This document shows, in pieces, positions 1 to 8,856 of a DNA stretch of 61,523 bases. Position 1 is the first letter of the stretch. Every line of letters begins with the position of its first letter. Under the pieces are notes generated by a model. That model made no database searches, was not told the origin of the DNA, and saw only the letters and a list, made by a program, of their open reading frames with translations. The stretch is taken from IMG/VR virus record IMGVR_UViG_3300043548_000080, positions 1 to 61,523 of that record; one strand, written 5' to 3'. This stretch comes from a virus. A program made the position numbers and the translations under genes.

Positions 1-1688
1 GAGTAGAAACATTTGCTGTTAGCTGTACAGGTGGGTTGGTTACAAACCAGCCTACATTGGCACAATCTGCTCAGATGCCTGGGACAGCTAGAGAACTCAT
101 CAACTTTGAGCCTTCTGTTGAAGGTGGCTATAGACGTATTAATGGGTATACGAAGTGGTCTAACACTCCTGTTTCTGCTTTGCCTATTGTTTGGACAAGA
201 CAAGCCTATTCCATTGGAGCTACATCAATCAATGTTGGTGGGTGGTACTATCTGTCCGATTTCAATGGAACAGGAACAATAACATTCACTGTGTCTGGGT
301 CTGCTACCGTATACACGGTGTCATCTATTACTGATGATCCTTCTTCTCCTAGAGACATCCATGCTGTTATTACGTTTACACCGGCTTTGACAACCAATTT
401 AACAGCGAGACATTTTGTATTCCTTCAACAGAATTCTTTTATTCTTACAGAACTGTCGTTGTTCACGCTTAATGAGCATGTCATTACCATTAACGAATAC
501 GGCAACATTGGAAGAAATCTAAACAATGTCCTCTACCTTTCTCTTGGAGATTATCCTTCTGGTTCTTCTTTCTATTCTAGGGTGAATGGGGCAGGACAGA
601 CAGGAACAACTCTAACAATTAAGAATCTAAAACAGCGTCCTGAGGCTTATGATACTTTCTGGATAGAGACAGGATCAAGCACGTTTCCTAGTTTGTTTGC
701 TATTTCTAGCGTATCGTCCTATTCAGCAACAACTGGAACAGCTACTCTGACAATTTACCCAGCCCTTCCTTCTAGTCCAGCTAATGAAGCTCTTATTGTA
801 TGGGTTAGAAGACTAGCTAATATGTCCAGCAGTTTTACATATAGTTCTGGAAAATACTCTAAAGGGGAAACAAGCTATGTAGCCTATCCCGCAGGAGACA
901 GATATCCCCTGATTGTGTCTTCTACTTCATATGAACCTGTAACGCAGCTATACGATATTCTTCAGAGCGATGGAGAAGCTGTGATTAATGCAGCTTATTA
1001 CAAGAACCATCTGTTCTGGGCTTCTCCTTCAAATTTGTATTTCTCTGCTCCGTTTGATGAGTATGACTACACGGCTGCTTCGGGAGCAGGACAAATAACA
1101 GTTCCTGGTACTGTTGTTGGTCTAATGCCGCTTAGAGATAGTCTGATTATTTTTTGTCGATTTAACATCTTTAGACTGACAGGATCAAGTGTAGACAACT
1201 TTAGTCTTTCTGTCATTACGGAAAACACAGGATGCGTTGATGGTCTTTCCATTCAAGAAATCAATGGTGATGTGATGTTCCTGTCTGATACAGGTCTTTC
1301 TCGTCTTTCTGATTCTGATCAGTCTAGTGGACTTGGAATTAGTGTCTTGTCCAATACTATTAAGACAGAGATGAACACTCTTCTTACTGATTCATTGAAT
1401 GGTCAGAACTTCTATCCTAGTGTGTTCCTCCCCGGTAAGGGTCAATACCGTGTGTTTAAGTACAACAATTCCACTACACCAGCAAATACCATTGCAATTG
1501 CTGGTTCTCAGGTTAGTCTTAATCCTGCAGAAACCTTCTGGTCTTTGATTCAAGGTATCAAGCCCATTGTTTCTGATTTTTGGAGATATGAGAATACTGT
1601 TGTGTTTGTCAATAACAACGGGTCTGGACAAACCACTTACATCTATGAGATGGATAGCGGTAACACCTTTGATGGTACAAACATCACT
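1..1688 (+). repeat. Left end of contig self-overlap
   Basis: Bases 1-1688 align without net length change to 59836-61523. The first roughly 127 bases are identical and the stretch from about 1436 onward is nearly identical, while the middle carries frequent, mostly silent or conservative differences. Joining the ends at this overlap gives one intact gene and a genome of about 59,835 bp. Confidence 0.85.
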
Positions 1689-2018
1689 GCCACCTACAGC
1701 ACTCCTTACTATCACATGAATGATCCTAGGGTGCGTAAGGCGTTCTTGAATTTAGAAACCACTGTGGAGCCTGAAGGTGCTGTCACCATCACCGTTGACA
1801 CCCTTCTCAACTACAGCAAGTCTGATGTGATTCAGCCTCCTGCTGTCGTTGTTGGCACCACAGGAACCACATATGGAGACAACACCAGCCCTAGCTATGT
1901 CACTCCGTTGATTGGCAACGGTGAAGTTGTCTCGTTGAAGTTCACCTCCAACACCAATATTCCTCCGTATGTTATTCAATCGTTCACCGTTGAATACTCA
2001 ACCAACGACAGACGCTAA
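1..2018 (+). CDS. Tail tube protein B (T7 gp12-like), 5'-truncated copy
   Basis: This is the distal part of a tail tube gene open at the left window edge; the first base equals base 11 of the complete start seen at 59826. If the contig is closed, the full protein has about 675 residues. Its place straight after the gp11-like gene in the closed map, and its size, fit the T7 gp12 nozzle family of podoviruses, which forms the tip of the short tail. The protein is rich in Ser, Thr, Gly and beta-prone segments, as expected of a beta-propeller nozzle. It shares identical ends with the copy at 59826-61523 but differs in between. The holin gene follows 9 bases later. The family call rests on context and general sequence character, so it is likely but not proven. 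Confidence 0.8.
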   Translation, partial: VETFAVSCTGGLVTNQPTLAQSAQMPGTARELINFEPSVEGGYRRINGYTKWSNTPVSALPIVWTRQAYSIGATSINVGGWYYLSDFNGTGTITFTVSGSATVYTVSSITDDPSSPRDIHAVITFTPALTTNLTARHFVFLQQNSFILTELSLFTLNEHVITINEYGNIGRNLNNVLYLSLGDYPSGSSFYSRVNGAGQTGTTLTIKNLKQRPEAYDTFWIETGSSTFPSLFAISSVSSYSATTGTATLTIYPALPSSPANEALIVWVRRLANMSSSFTYSSGKYSKGETSYVAYPAGDRYPLIVSSTSYEPVTQLYDILQSDGEAVINAAYYKNHLFWASPSNLYFSAPFDEYDYTAASGAGQITVPGTVVGLMPLRDSLIIFCRFNIFRLTGSSVDNFSLSVITENTGCVDGLSIQEINGDVMFLSDTGLSRLSDSDQSSGLGISVLSNTIKTEMNTLLTDSLNGQNFYPSVFLPGKGQYRVFKYNNSTTPANTIAIAGSQVSLNPAETFWSLIQGIKPIVSDFWRYENTVVFVNNNGSGQTTYIYEMDSGNTFDGTNITATYSTPYYHMNDPRVRKAFLNLETTVEPEGAVTITVDTLLNYSKSDVIQPPAVVVGTTGTTYGDNTSPSYVTPLIGNGEVVSLKFTSNTNIPPYVIQSFTVEYSTNDRR

Positions 2019-2027
2019 GGGGCGCCT

Positions 2028-2225
2028 ATGTCTTCAACAGAGCAAATTACAGAGTCTGGTGCAATTGTTGCCGCAAAGATGGCTCCTCCTGCAACAGTGT
2101 CTTTAGCGACGTTGGCTGGATATCAGGTGTCAGAGATTTTGGTGTGGGCTACTCTCATCTACACGGTTCTGCTGATAGGGCAAAAGCTCTATCAAATCTA
2201 CAAAGACCTAAAACGCCGTGATTGA
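2028..2225 (+). CDS. Small single-span membrane protein, probable holin
   Basis: The 65-residue protein has one hydrophobic segment at about residues 38-53 (core VWATLIYTVLLIG) and a basic C-terminus (KDLKRRD). That layout, with the next genes encoding another membrane protein and a lysozyme, fits the short holin-type proteins found after gp12-type genes in podoviruses. Holins permeabilise the inner membrane to start lysis. It starts with ATG behind a GGGGCGCCT leader and overlaps the next gene by 8 bases. It could instead be an antiholin or another accessory lysis protein. Confidence 0.6.
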   Translation: MSSTEQITESGAIVAAKMAPPATVSLATLAGYQVSEILVWATLIYTVLLIGQKLYQIYKDLKRRD

Positions 2226-2706
2226 TCCTGTCAGCGCTTTCGCCACTGCCACTGCTGCCTACAACGCCATTAAAAGAGGCATTGAGATAGGTCAGGAGAT
2301 TGAAGACATTGCTTCAAGCTTGGGTAGATGGTTCAACGCATGTGCTGACATAAACAAGGCTGACGAAGAAGCAAACAACCCGTCTCTGTTCAAGCAGATA
2401 GTACATAAAGGATCGGTAGAGCAGGAAGCCTTAGAAGCTCTGATAAGAAGAAAGAAGATTGAGGAGCAGGAGACAGAGTTGAGAACAATGATTGTCTATC
2501 GCTTTGGCATCAATGCCTACAGAGAGATGATAGAAGAGCGTAAAAAGATTACCACCAATAGAAAGAGACTACAGCACCTACAGGCACAGAAGAGAAAGGG
2601 CGCTGTAATGAACACCATATTAGGGGCCTCTATCATTTTCTTAGCCTACCTAATCTGGGCCATAGCTGATGTGGTGTATTCACTAATGCAAGGAGCAGAG
2701 TTATGA
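2218..2706 (+). CDS. Helical protein with C-terminal membrane anchor, lysis cassette
   Basis: I do not recognise a named family. The 162-residue product starts at a GTG inside the end of the preceding gene. Residues about 70-125 are charged and helical (Glu, Lys, Arg rich), and residues about 128-155 form a hydrophobic segment (core IIFLAYLIWAIADVV), so it is probably a tail-anchored inner membrane protein. It lies between two holin-like genes and overlaps the next one by 4 bases (ATGA), so it is translated with the lysis genes. A spanin-like role is possible but the anchor is at the wrong end for a classical Rz protein. Confidence 0.7.
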   Translation: MIDPVSAFATATAAYNAIKRGIEIGQEIEDIASSLGRWFNACADINKADEEANNPSLFKQIVHKGSVEQEALEALIRRKKIEEQETELRTMIVYRFGINAYREMIEERKKITTNRKRLQHLQAQKRKGAVMNTILGASIIFLAYLIWAIADVVYSLMQGAEL

Positions 2707-3209
2707 TTAGTTTGTTGTCCACGATTGCTTCCTTTTTGATGGGTGGTCTGCCTAAGTTTTTGGAGTTTTTCCAAGACAGATCAGACAAGAAACATGAGCT
2801 TGCTCTTGCCCGTATGCAGAATGACAAAGAGTTGCAAATGCTTGAAAGAGGCTATGTTGCCCAAGCCCGTGTTGAAGAAATCAGGCTAGACCAACAGAAG
2901 GTTGATGCTTCCATTCGAGAACATGAAACAGTGGTTGATCATCAGAAGGCGTTGTTAGCTCATGATATTGCTATTGGTCAAGGAGCAAGCCGTTGGGTTG
3001 TCAACCTCAGAGCCATCATTCGTCCTTTGGTCACCCTCATCTTCGTTATTGAGCTTGTCATCATCAACTTCGCTATCATTTGGTGGGGCTGGTCTGAAGG
3101 GCTCGATTTCAACACTGTTGTGATGCAGGCATTCACTGATGATGAAATGATCATCTTGTCTTCCATCATTGCCTTCTGGTTTGGTACTCAGGCTTTCTCT
3201 AAGAAATGA
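2703..3209 (+). CDS. Holin of the 3TM (GTA holin) type
   Basis: The 168-residue protein has an N-terminal hydrophobic stretch (residues 3-22), a long charged helical middle (about 25-90) and two C-terminal membrane segments (about 105-130 and 145-163). The pattern LMGGLPKFLEFFQDRSDKKH followed by two late spans matches the three-span holin family named for gene-transfer-agent release (PF11351). It would form lesions in the inner membrane so that the endolysin encoded next can reach the cell wall. It overlaps both neighbours by 4 bases (ATGA), a sign of coupled translation. Confidence 0.75.
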   Translation: MISLLSTIASFLMGGLPKFLEFFQDRSDKKHELALARMQNDKELQMLERGYVAQARVEEIRLDQQKVDASIREHETVVDHQKALLAHDIAIGQGASRWVVNLRAIIRPLVTLIFVIELVIINFAIIWWGWSEGLDFNTVVMQAFTDDEMIILSSIIAFWFGTQAFSKK

Positions 3210-3712
3210 AAACAAGCAAAAAAGGTATAGAATTGATGCACCAGTTTGAAGGGTGTCGTCTAAAGCCCTATCTATGCCCTGCTCACATCTGGACCATTGG
3301 TTATGGTCATGTCTTGTATCAGGATCAGATTGCGTTGCCTATGACCGCTAAGGAGGGCTACACAGGGTTGGTTAGAAAAGACTACCCATTGCGTGCTGCT
3401 GATAGCAGAACATGGAGCAAGGAAGAAGTGAATGGGCTTTTTGAGAACGATCTCAGCATATTTGAGCGAGGCGTATTTCGTCTTGCTCCTAGTCTTATTG
3501 GTCGTCAAGGAGCATTTGATGCTTGTGTCTCTTTTGCGTTCAATGCAGGGTTAGGTAATTTCCAGCGTTCTGGAATGCGTATGGCTATCAATAGAGGAGA
3601 CTTTGAGAAAGCTGCTGATGCTTTCATGTCGTGGACTAAAGCGGCAGGAAAGGTGCTTCCTGGTCTTGTTAGACGTAGGCAGGCAGAAAGAGCTTTGTTT
3701 CTGAGTGAATAG
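3206..3712 (+). CDS. Endolysin, GH24 (T4-type) lysozyme
   Basis: The 168-residue enzyme carries the GH24 catalytic pattern near its start: Glu15, eight residues, Cys24 in place of the T4 Asp, five residues, Thr30, followed by GYGH. The Glu-Cys-Thr form is well known among phage P21-type endolysins. It hydrolyses the beta-1,4 bond between N-acetylmuramic acid and N-acetylglucosamine. The middle carries the usual lysozyme segment FNAGLGNF and the C-terminal GLVRRRQAER motif. There is no clear signal-anchor-release segment at the N-terminus, so release probably depends on the holin encoded just upstream, which it overlaps by 4 bases. Confidence 0.93.
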   Translation: MKTSKKGIELMHQFEGCRLKPYLCPAHIWTIGYGHVLYQDQIALPMTAKEGYTGLVRKDYPLRAADSRTWSKEEVNGLFENDLSIFERGVFRLAPSLIGRQGAFDACVSFAFNAGLGNFQRSGMRMAINRGDFEKAADAFMSWTKAAGKVLPGLVRRRQAERALFLSE

Positions 3713-3719
3713 GACAAAT

Positions 3720-6700
3720 ATGAACACATCTTTTACATCTAAGCAGCGTGAAGTATTGGCTCGTAAGCTGGGCTACGATGGCCCTATGCAGGGCTTTGAC
3801 GAGTTTCTCCAAAGCTCTCCTGCATTGATGATGAAGTACAACGCTGTCTCGGATAAGTATGCCCAGCGCATGGCTAAGGGTGGTGTTGTTGGATATGCTG
3901 ATGGTGGTGGAGTTCCGGAAAAGTTTGCTGGTCTCCCCTCTTCCAGTAATGTTATATTTGATGGTAAGTCGTTTGTTGATGTGGACACAGGAAATAAGTA
4001 TGACCCTGCCACCACAAATACATACTACGATCCTGTCACAAAGAAGGCTACTTACGTCTTTAACAACACACAAGTAAACGCTCCTGCACCGGCTCCTACA
4101 TCTGTAACAGCCCCTGCCCCGTCGCCTACGCAAACTCCTGGTCCGATTGATGGTGTCGGTCCTCTCCAAAATTCTACAACGTCTCCTTCTCCTTCTCCGT
4201 CTCCTGCACCAGCCCCTGTAGAGGCACCGGCTCCTGCACCTGTTTCTTCTCCTGCACCAGCGCCAACAGGCTCTGTTACCGGAGGTGGTGGAACTACCTT
4301 TGAAGAAACAGAAGGCAGAGCTGGTGTCCCCAAGCCGGGAGATGCTGCCGCTGTTACATCAGCTAAGACAGCCATCACTCCTGAACAATCCATTGCTGGC
4401 ACGGGTGGCGCAGGCACAGCCGCTACAGCGACAACAACGCAGGCAGGGACAGCGGCACAAGCTGCACAGCCTACGCAAATTACAGCAAAGACAGCCGAGG
4501 CTACGGGTGCTGCTGAAGGCATCAAAACTGCTTTGGAAGGAACACAAGCTGCACAAGGCTCTGTAAGCCAACAAGCTCAGGTGAGACCTGAGGCAGGGAT
4601 TGTTTCTGAAGGCGCTACTGCTAAGGCACCTGAAGCACCTGATGCTGCTCAAGTGACAGCGCCCACACCTTTGCAGATGACAGAGGAACAGAAGGCAAAG
4701 GCAGCTACTGTTGCTGATGTTGGTGGTTTTGCTAAATCTGATGCTCAAACAACAGAAGGTGTGTTTAAGACAGATCCTGCGCTATTGTCAGGAACACCAG
4801 AAGCAAAAGCAGCAACCAACTACACCCTGCCTGAGACGAAGTATGCTGGTATGGATGCTCCTGCTGTGTTGCCTCCGGCAAAGGCTGCTGAGATTCCTGC
4901 AGCTAATACAGAGCAAACAACAGCATCTTCCACTGCAGTTGGTCAGCAGCGTGCTATCACCCAAGAAGAACTGATTGATGTCTCTAAGCAAGCTCTTCAG
5001 ATTGATGAACCTGTCAAGGCTATTGCAGCCACGATGGACAAGCTCAATGAAGAAGCCAAGATGAAGGCTGAACAAGGAGACTTTAGTCAATATCTTGCTA
5101 CACTACAAACAGGCACCGTCTCTGCTGAATCCACTGTCTTTGGTCAGGTGGAAAAGCTGCTGAATCAATTTAAGGATGGAACACCCTTATGGGCGGCTGA
5201 GGGGATTAAAGCAGCGAATGCTGCTATGGCTGCTAGAGGCTTAGGAGGCAGCAGCATGGCTGGTGCTGCCATAGTCCGAGCAATGATGGAAGAGGCTCTT
5301 CCCTACGCTAAGATTGATGCTGCTACTTTTGCTGCAATGGATATGCAAAATCTTAGCAATAGACAAGCTGTTGCAATTGCCAATGCAGCAGCACAGCAGG
5401 GTTTGGAGCTTGCAAACTTAGATAATAGACAAAAAGCAGCCCTTCAGAATAGCACCAACGCCTTTGCCTTACAGACACAGAGTTTGTCTAATATGCAAGC
5501 TGTAGTGTTAGCAAACGCTAACATCAAAGCTGCTGTTGCTGAGAAGAACCTTGATGTCAAAACACAGACATCTCTTGCCAACGCTGCAAGATACGCTGAA
5601 GTGAACAACCTTAACCTGAGCAATTCGCAACAGGCTGTGTTGGCACGCTCAGCAGAGAACTTGCAAGTGGAGTTCACCAATCTGTCGGCTAGACAACAGA
5701 CAGCGTTGAGTAATCTCCAGGTGAGAGCAGCTATGAAGGGTCAAGAACTCACCAACGATCAGCAGATGGCTGTGCTTCAAAGCACACAAAACTTTGAAGC
5801 CGCTGGCATTGAAGCCAGCAACAAGCAACAAGCCTTCATTCAAGACTTCCAAGCCAGAGCAGCGCTGGAGGGACAGGTGTTGTCTAACACGCAGCAGACA
5901 GCGTTGTTCAATGTCAGCAGTGTTCTTCAAGAGCGTAACCTCAACTTGAACAATGAGCAACAGACTCGTTTGTTCAACACGACAAATGCAATGAACATTG
6001 ATCTTGCTAATCTGTCTAACAAGCAACAGACAGCGTTGGCTAATGCTCAGATTGAAGCTGCTCTGAAGGGGCAGGAGTTGACGAACAAGCAGCAGGTGAA
6101 CATCACCAATGCTGCCCGTGTTGCTGAAATTGCCAATGTCAACTTCACAGCAGCACAGCAGAATGCTCTTGCCAATGCACAGTTTATTCAGCAGATTAAC
6201 CTGGCTGATCTGAGCAACGAACAGGCCTCTGTTCTCGCCAATGCCGCTACATATGCGTCTATGGACATGGCAAATCTGAACAACAGACAGCAAGCTGCTG
6301 TCATGAATGCTCAGAATTTCCTGGCTATGGACATGGCTAACCTTGATCGTGAGCAGCAGGCTACGTTGTTCAAGGGTCAGCAAATCAGTGCTGCTTTGTT
6401 GTCTGATGCGGCTGCTGAAAACGCTATGAAGCAGTTCAACGCCACTAGTCAGAACCAGGTAGATCAGTTCATGGTTTCCTTGGCTACGCAGGTCAATCAG
6501 TTTAATGCTTCGCAGAAGAACGCCATTGACCAGTTCAACACAGACCAGGCCAACGCTGTGTCAAAGTTCAACACTGAACAGACGAATGCTAGAGCACAGT
6601 TTAATGCCAATCAGCGTCTTGTCATTGACCAGAGCAACGCTCAATGGCGCAGAGAAGTGTCCACTGCTGACACGGCTGCTACGAATGCTGCTCTGTATTT

Positions 6701-6926
6701 GACAGCACAGAATATGCAACAGATGACTCTGGCAGAGTACAATAATGAGACGCAGTTGTTTAGAGACCAGATGGAAAAGGTTTGGAGTAGCTTTGAAAAA
6801 GACCAAGATCGTATCACCACTCTAGCTTCTGCTGAAATTAGTGCTAAGGCTGTTGAAACAGCAGCTTCCACAAAAGCTAAAAGCGATATGTGGACGACAA
6901 TTGGTGGATGGCTTGCTAATCTCTAA
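3720..6926 (+). CDS. Large internal virion protein with Q/N-rich heptad-like repeats
   Basis: The predicted product has 1,068 residues if it starts at ATG 3720, which has a better-placed AGGA than the GTG at 3705. Near residues 50-65 it has MAKGGVVGYADGGGV, a short motif shared with other structural proteins of this phage. Residues about 120-190 are a Pro/Ala/Ser linker. From about residue 540 to 960 it consists of many imperfect repeats of roughly 15-30 residues built on NLSNxQQxALxNAQ, predicted as long helices. The position after the lysis genes and before two more large helical proteins fits the ejection proteins of podoviruses, which are packed inside the head and form a channel during DNA entry. 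No enzyme motif is visible. Confidence 0.7.
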   Translation: MNTSFTSKQREVLARKLGYDGPMQGFDEFLQSSPALMMKYNAVSDKYAQRMAKGGVVGYADGGGVPEKFAGLPSSSNVIFDGKSFVDVDTGNKYDPATTNTYYDPVTKKATYVFNNTQVNAPAPAPTSVTAPAPSPTQTPGPIDGVGPLQNSTTSPSPSPSPAPAPVEAPAPAPVSSPAPAPTGSVTGGGGTTFEETEGRAGVPKPGDAAAVTSAKTAITPEQSIAGTGGAGTAATATTTQAGTAAQAAQPTQITAKTAEATGAAEGIKTALEGTQAAQGSVSQQAQVRPEAGIVSEGATAKAPEAPDAAQVTAPTPLQMTEEQKAKAATVADVGGFAKSDAQTTEGVFKTDPALLSGTPEAKAATNYTLPETKYAGMDAPAVLPPAKAAEIPAANTEQTTASSTAVGQQRAITQEELIDVSKQALQIDEPVKAIAATMDKLNEEAKMKAEQGDFSQYLATLQTGTVSAESTVFGQVEKLLNQFKDGTPLWAAEGIKAANAAMAARGLGGSSMAGAAIVRAMMEEALPYAKIDAATFAAMDMQNLSNRQAVAIANAAAQQGLELANLDNRQKAALQNSTNAFALQTQSLSNMQAVVLANANIKAAVAEKNLDVKTQTSLANAARYAEVNNLNLSNSQQAVLARSAENLQVEFTNLSARQQTALSNLQVRAAMKGQELTNDQQMAVLQSTQNFEAAGIEASNKQQAFIQDFQARAALEGQVLSNTQQTALFNVSSVLQERNLNLNNEQQTRLFNTTNAMNIDLANLSNKQQTALANAQIEAALKGQELTNKQQVNITNAARVAEIANVNFTAAQQNALANAQFIQQINLADLSNEQASVLANAATYASMDMANLNNRQQAAVMNAQNFLAMDMANLDREQQATLFKGQQISAALLSDAAAENAMKQFNATSQNQVDQFMVSLATQVNQFNASQKNAIDQFNTDQANAVSKFNTEQTNARAQFNANQRLVIDQSNAQWRREVSTADTAATNAALYLTAQNMQQMTLAEYNNETQLFRDQMEKVWSSFEKDQDRITTLASAEISAKAVETAASTKAKSDMWTTIGGWLANL

Positions 6927-6934
6927 GGACAAGT

Positions 6935-7129
6935 ATGAACAACTACAAATCGCTAATGGCTAAGGTTGATGCCATCATTGAAAAACAGAACAAGAGCCTT
7001 CCTGTTTCAACATCAGGGCTGTTGTCTCCTAAGGGAAAGCCTTCTAAGACACCTATGGATAGTCCTGAGGCACAGATTGCAAAGTATGTTTCCATCATCA
7101 GAAAGCAACGTGAGGAGTTGGTTAAATGA
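6935..7129 (+). CDS. Small basic virion-associated protein, unknown
   Basis: I do not recognise this 64-residue protein. It is polar and helical at both ends (N-terminal NNYKSLMAKVDAIIEKQNK, C-terminal AKYVSIIRKQREELVK) with a Pro/Ser-rich middle. An AGGACA ribosome site precedes the ATG by five bases, and its end overlaps the next start by 4 bases. The setting among internal virion proteins suggests a minor structural or assembly role. Confidence 0.65.
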   Translation: MNNYKSLMAKVDAIIEKQNKSLPVSTSGLLSPKGKPSKTPMDSPEAQIAKYVSIIRKQREELVK

Positions 7130-7581
7130 TTGAAATTACACAGCACCCGATTCCTGGTATGTCACTGACGACAACACCAGGAAATCGTCCTTGGGAGCAA
7201 CCCCCACAGTTTGTCACTCTTGATCAGGTGGTTGCCTATTACACAGAAAAGCTGACAACAGAGCAGAGTGTCGATGTTGTTCTGCAGGCTATGGAAGCCA
7301 ATGTGTCTCTGATGTCGCTGGCAAGGACACTGGTTAAAACTGGTGTCATGAAAGGCATCCATAGCGTTGATGTTGGCTTCGTTGCTCTTCCTATCCTCAT
7401 TGAATTGATGAAGACCATTGGTGACATGAACGACATGGGCTACATCGTTGAGGATGAAGATTTTGAAGCAGCAACAGAGATTGATGAAGCCACTGCTAAG
7501 GAAGTGCTTCAACAGGCTGTTGCTGAAGTGAAACAAGCCCCTGCTGTCAAACAGGCGGCTGGTCTAATGGCGAGGGAATAA
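7126..7581 (+). CDS. Conserved virion-cassette protein, unknown
   Basis: The 151-residue acidic protein starts with a Pro/Thr-rich segment (residues 1-30) and continues as a helical domain with a hydrophobic middle (about 85-105, core VALPILIELMKTIGDM). It resembles conserved proteins that I associate with internal virion gene clusters of uncultured aquatic podoviruses, but I cannot give a function. It overlaps the gene before it (ATGA) and ends one base before the gene after it. Confidence 0.7.
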   Translation: MIEITQHPIPGMSLTTTPGNRPWEQPPQFVTLDQVVAYYTEKLTTEQSVDVVLQAMEANVSLMSLARTLVKTGVMKGIHSVDVGFVALPILIELMKTIGDMNDMGYIVEDEDFEAATEIDEATAKEVLQQAVAEVKQAPAVKQAAGLMARE

Positions 7582-7582
7582 C

Positions 7583-8854
7583 ATGGCTTCAATTGCATTG
7601 ATGGGGTTGTTGACAGGCTTTGCCAAAGGAGCCTCTGAGCGTATTGAGAAAGAACGTGAAGAGAACGAAGAACTCATTAGAAGCCGTCTCAAACTTGCCG
7701 CTGTTAACAAGCAAAAGAGGGATGTTGAGACATCCGCTAGAAAGAAAGAACTGATGGACAGATACAGCACCATCTCTCCCTATCTTGATGGTTCTGAATC
7801 AGAAGAACAAAAACTTGCTCTTCTTTCTAATGACGTTTTTGCTAAGGGATTTGTTGAGAAGAAGAGTGCGGGAGAAGTTGTTGATTTGGATGCCTATATA
7901 CAGAGAAATCAAGATAAGCTTCCTAAGAATTTCAGCACTGTCCAAAAATACATTGACAGCATTTCAACAACACTTGAGCCTGTAGCTCCTGAACAAATGC
8001 AAGCTGCTCTTGGTGAGCAACGAGGATTTATGGGGGCTAGGACAGGTGTTAGTCCAGGAAGAGCAGAACGAATTGCTAGAACGATGGGAAGCGGCGCCTC
8101 TGCTGCTGAGTTGTTGGCTTATGAGCAGCCTGCTACTTCTGCTGGTGACCCTTTGATGGACTATGCCCGATTTGGAACCATCACTGCTGAGGAATCGTTT
8201 AAGACATTGGAGTCTAAGGCTCAGAAGCTGAGGCTCAAACGCATTAAAGAACAAGATCCTGACAAACGGGCAATGCTTGATGATGAAATTGATGTCACCG
8301 AGCAAAGCATGTTAGCGCATAAAGAAGCAACAACAGCGCGTACACCAGAGCAAAAACAAAGGACAGTTGCTGACATCACTTCAAGCACAAACAGGTATGT
8401 CAATACCCGTATGCAACAGAAGTATGGGAATGATTGGTTAGCTTTCTCTGAAGAGAAAACACAACAACTTCCTGACGGCACTGTCTACACATTCAGAGGT
8501 GTTAAAACAGACATGCCTAAGGACCAGCAGGATAAGCTGTTTGCTGACATGCGTGAATTTGCTCGTCGTGCTCTTATTGACAACAGATTCATTGTTGAGG
8601 GTGTTCCTGTTTATGACTCTGTTAGAGAAGTGATGAACAACTTTGGCATTACAGGTTTTATGACAGGGACAGCAGCAACTCGTACTGCTACAGGTGCGTC
8701 TGTTGCTAGACCTGCCGCTGGAGCACCACCGGCAGCAAGTTCTCAGCAGACACGAACCAGAGCACAGGTAGAAGCTGTGGCAAAGGCTCGTAGTGTTCCT
8801 TATGACGTAGCTAAGAGAGCCGCTGAGGCGCAAGGCATCAGAGTGGTTGATTAA
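7583..8854 (+). CDS. Internal virion protein, helical, unknown
   Basis: The 423-residue protein begins with a short apolar segment (ASIALMGLLTGFAKG) followed by a charged coiled-coil-like helix (residues 18-60). The middle is helical and acidic, and residues about 365-395 form an Ala/Pro-rich linker leading to a small C-terminal basic domain (RTRAQVEAVAKARSVPYDVA). This, and the position between two very large structural genes, fits a medium-sized ejection protein of a podovirus. No enzymatic motif was found. Confidence 0.65.
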   Translation: MASIALMGLLTGFAKGASERIEKEREENEELIRSRLKLAAVNKQKRDVETSARKKELMDRYSTISPYLDGSESEEQKLALLSNDVFAKGFVEKKSAGEVVDLDAYIQRNQDKLPKNFSTVQKYIDSISTTLEPVAPEQMQAALGEQRGFMGARTGVSPGRAERIARTMGSGASAAELLAYEQPATSAGDPLMDYARFGTITAEESFKTLESKAQKLRLKRIKEQDPDKRAMLDDEIDVTEQSMLAHKEATTARTPEQKQRTVADITSSTNRYVNTRMQQKYGNDWLAFSEEKTQQLPDGTVYTFRGVKTDMPKDQQDKLFADMREFARRALIDNRFIVEGVPVYDSVREVMNNFGITGFMTGTAATRTATGASVARPAAGAPPAASSQQTRTRAQVEAVAKARSVPYDVAKRAAEAQGIRVVD

Positions 8855-8856
8855 AT

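Noticed and set aside
1-2018. True tandem duplication of the tail tube gene
   Set aside because: Both copies are cut by the window ends at matching points, which contig self-overlap explains better than a real duplication.
5649-6383. 244-codon minus-strand ORF in the ejection protein repeats
   Set aside because: The Leu/Cys/Ser-rich, repetitive product mirrors the QQ-repeat coding strand; no family motif.
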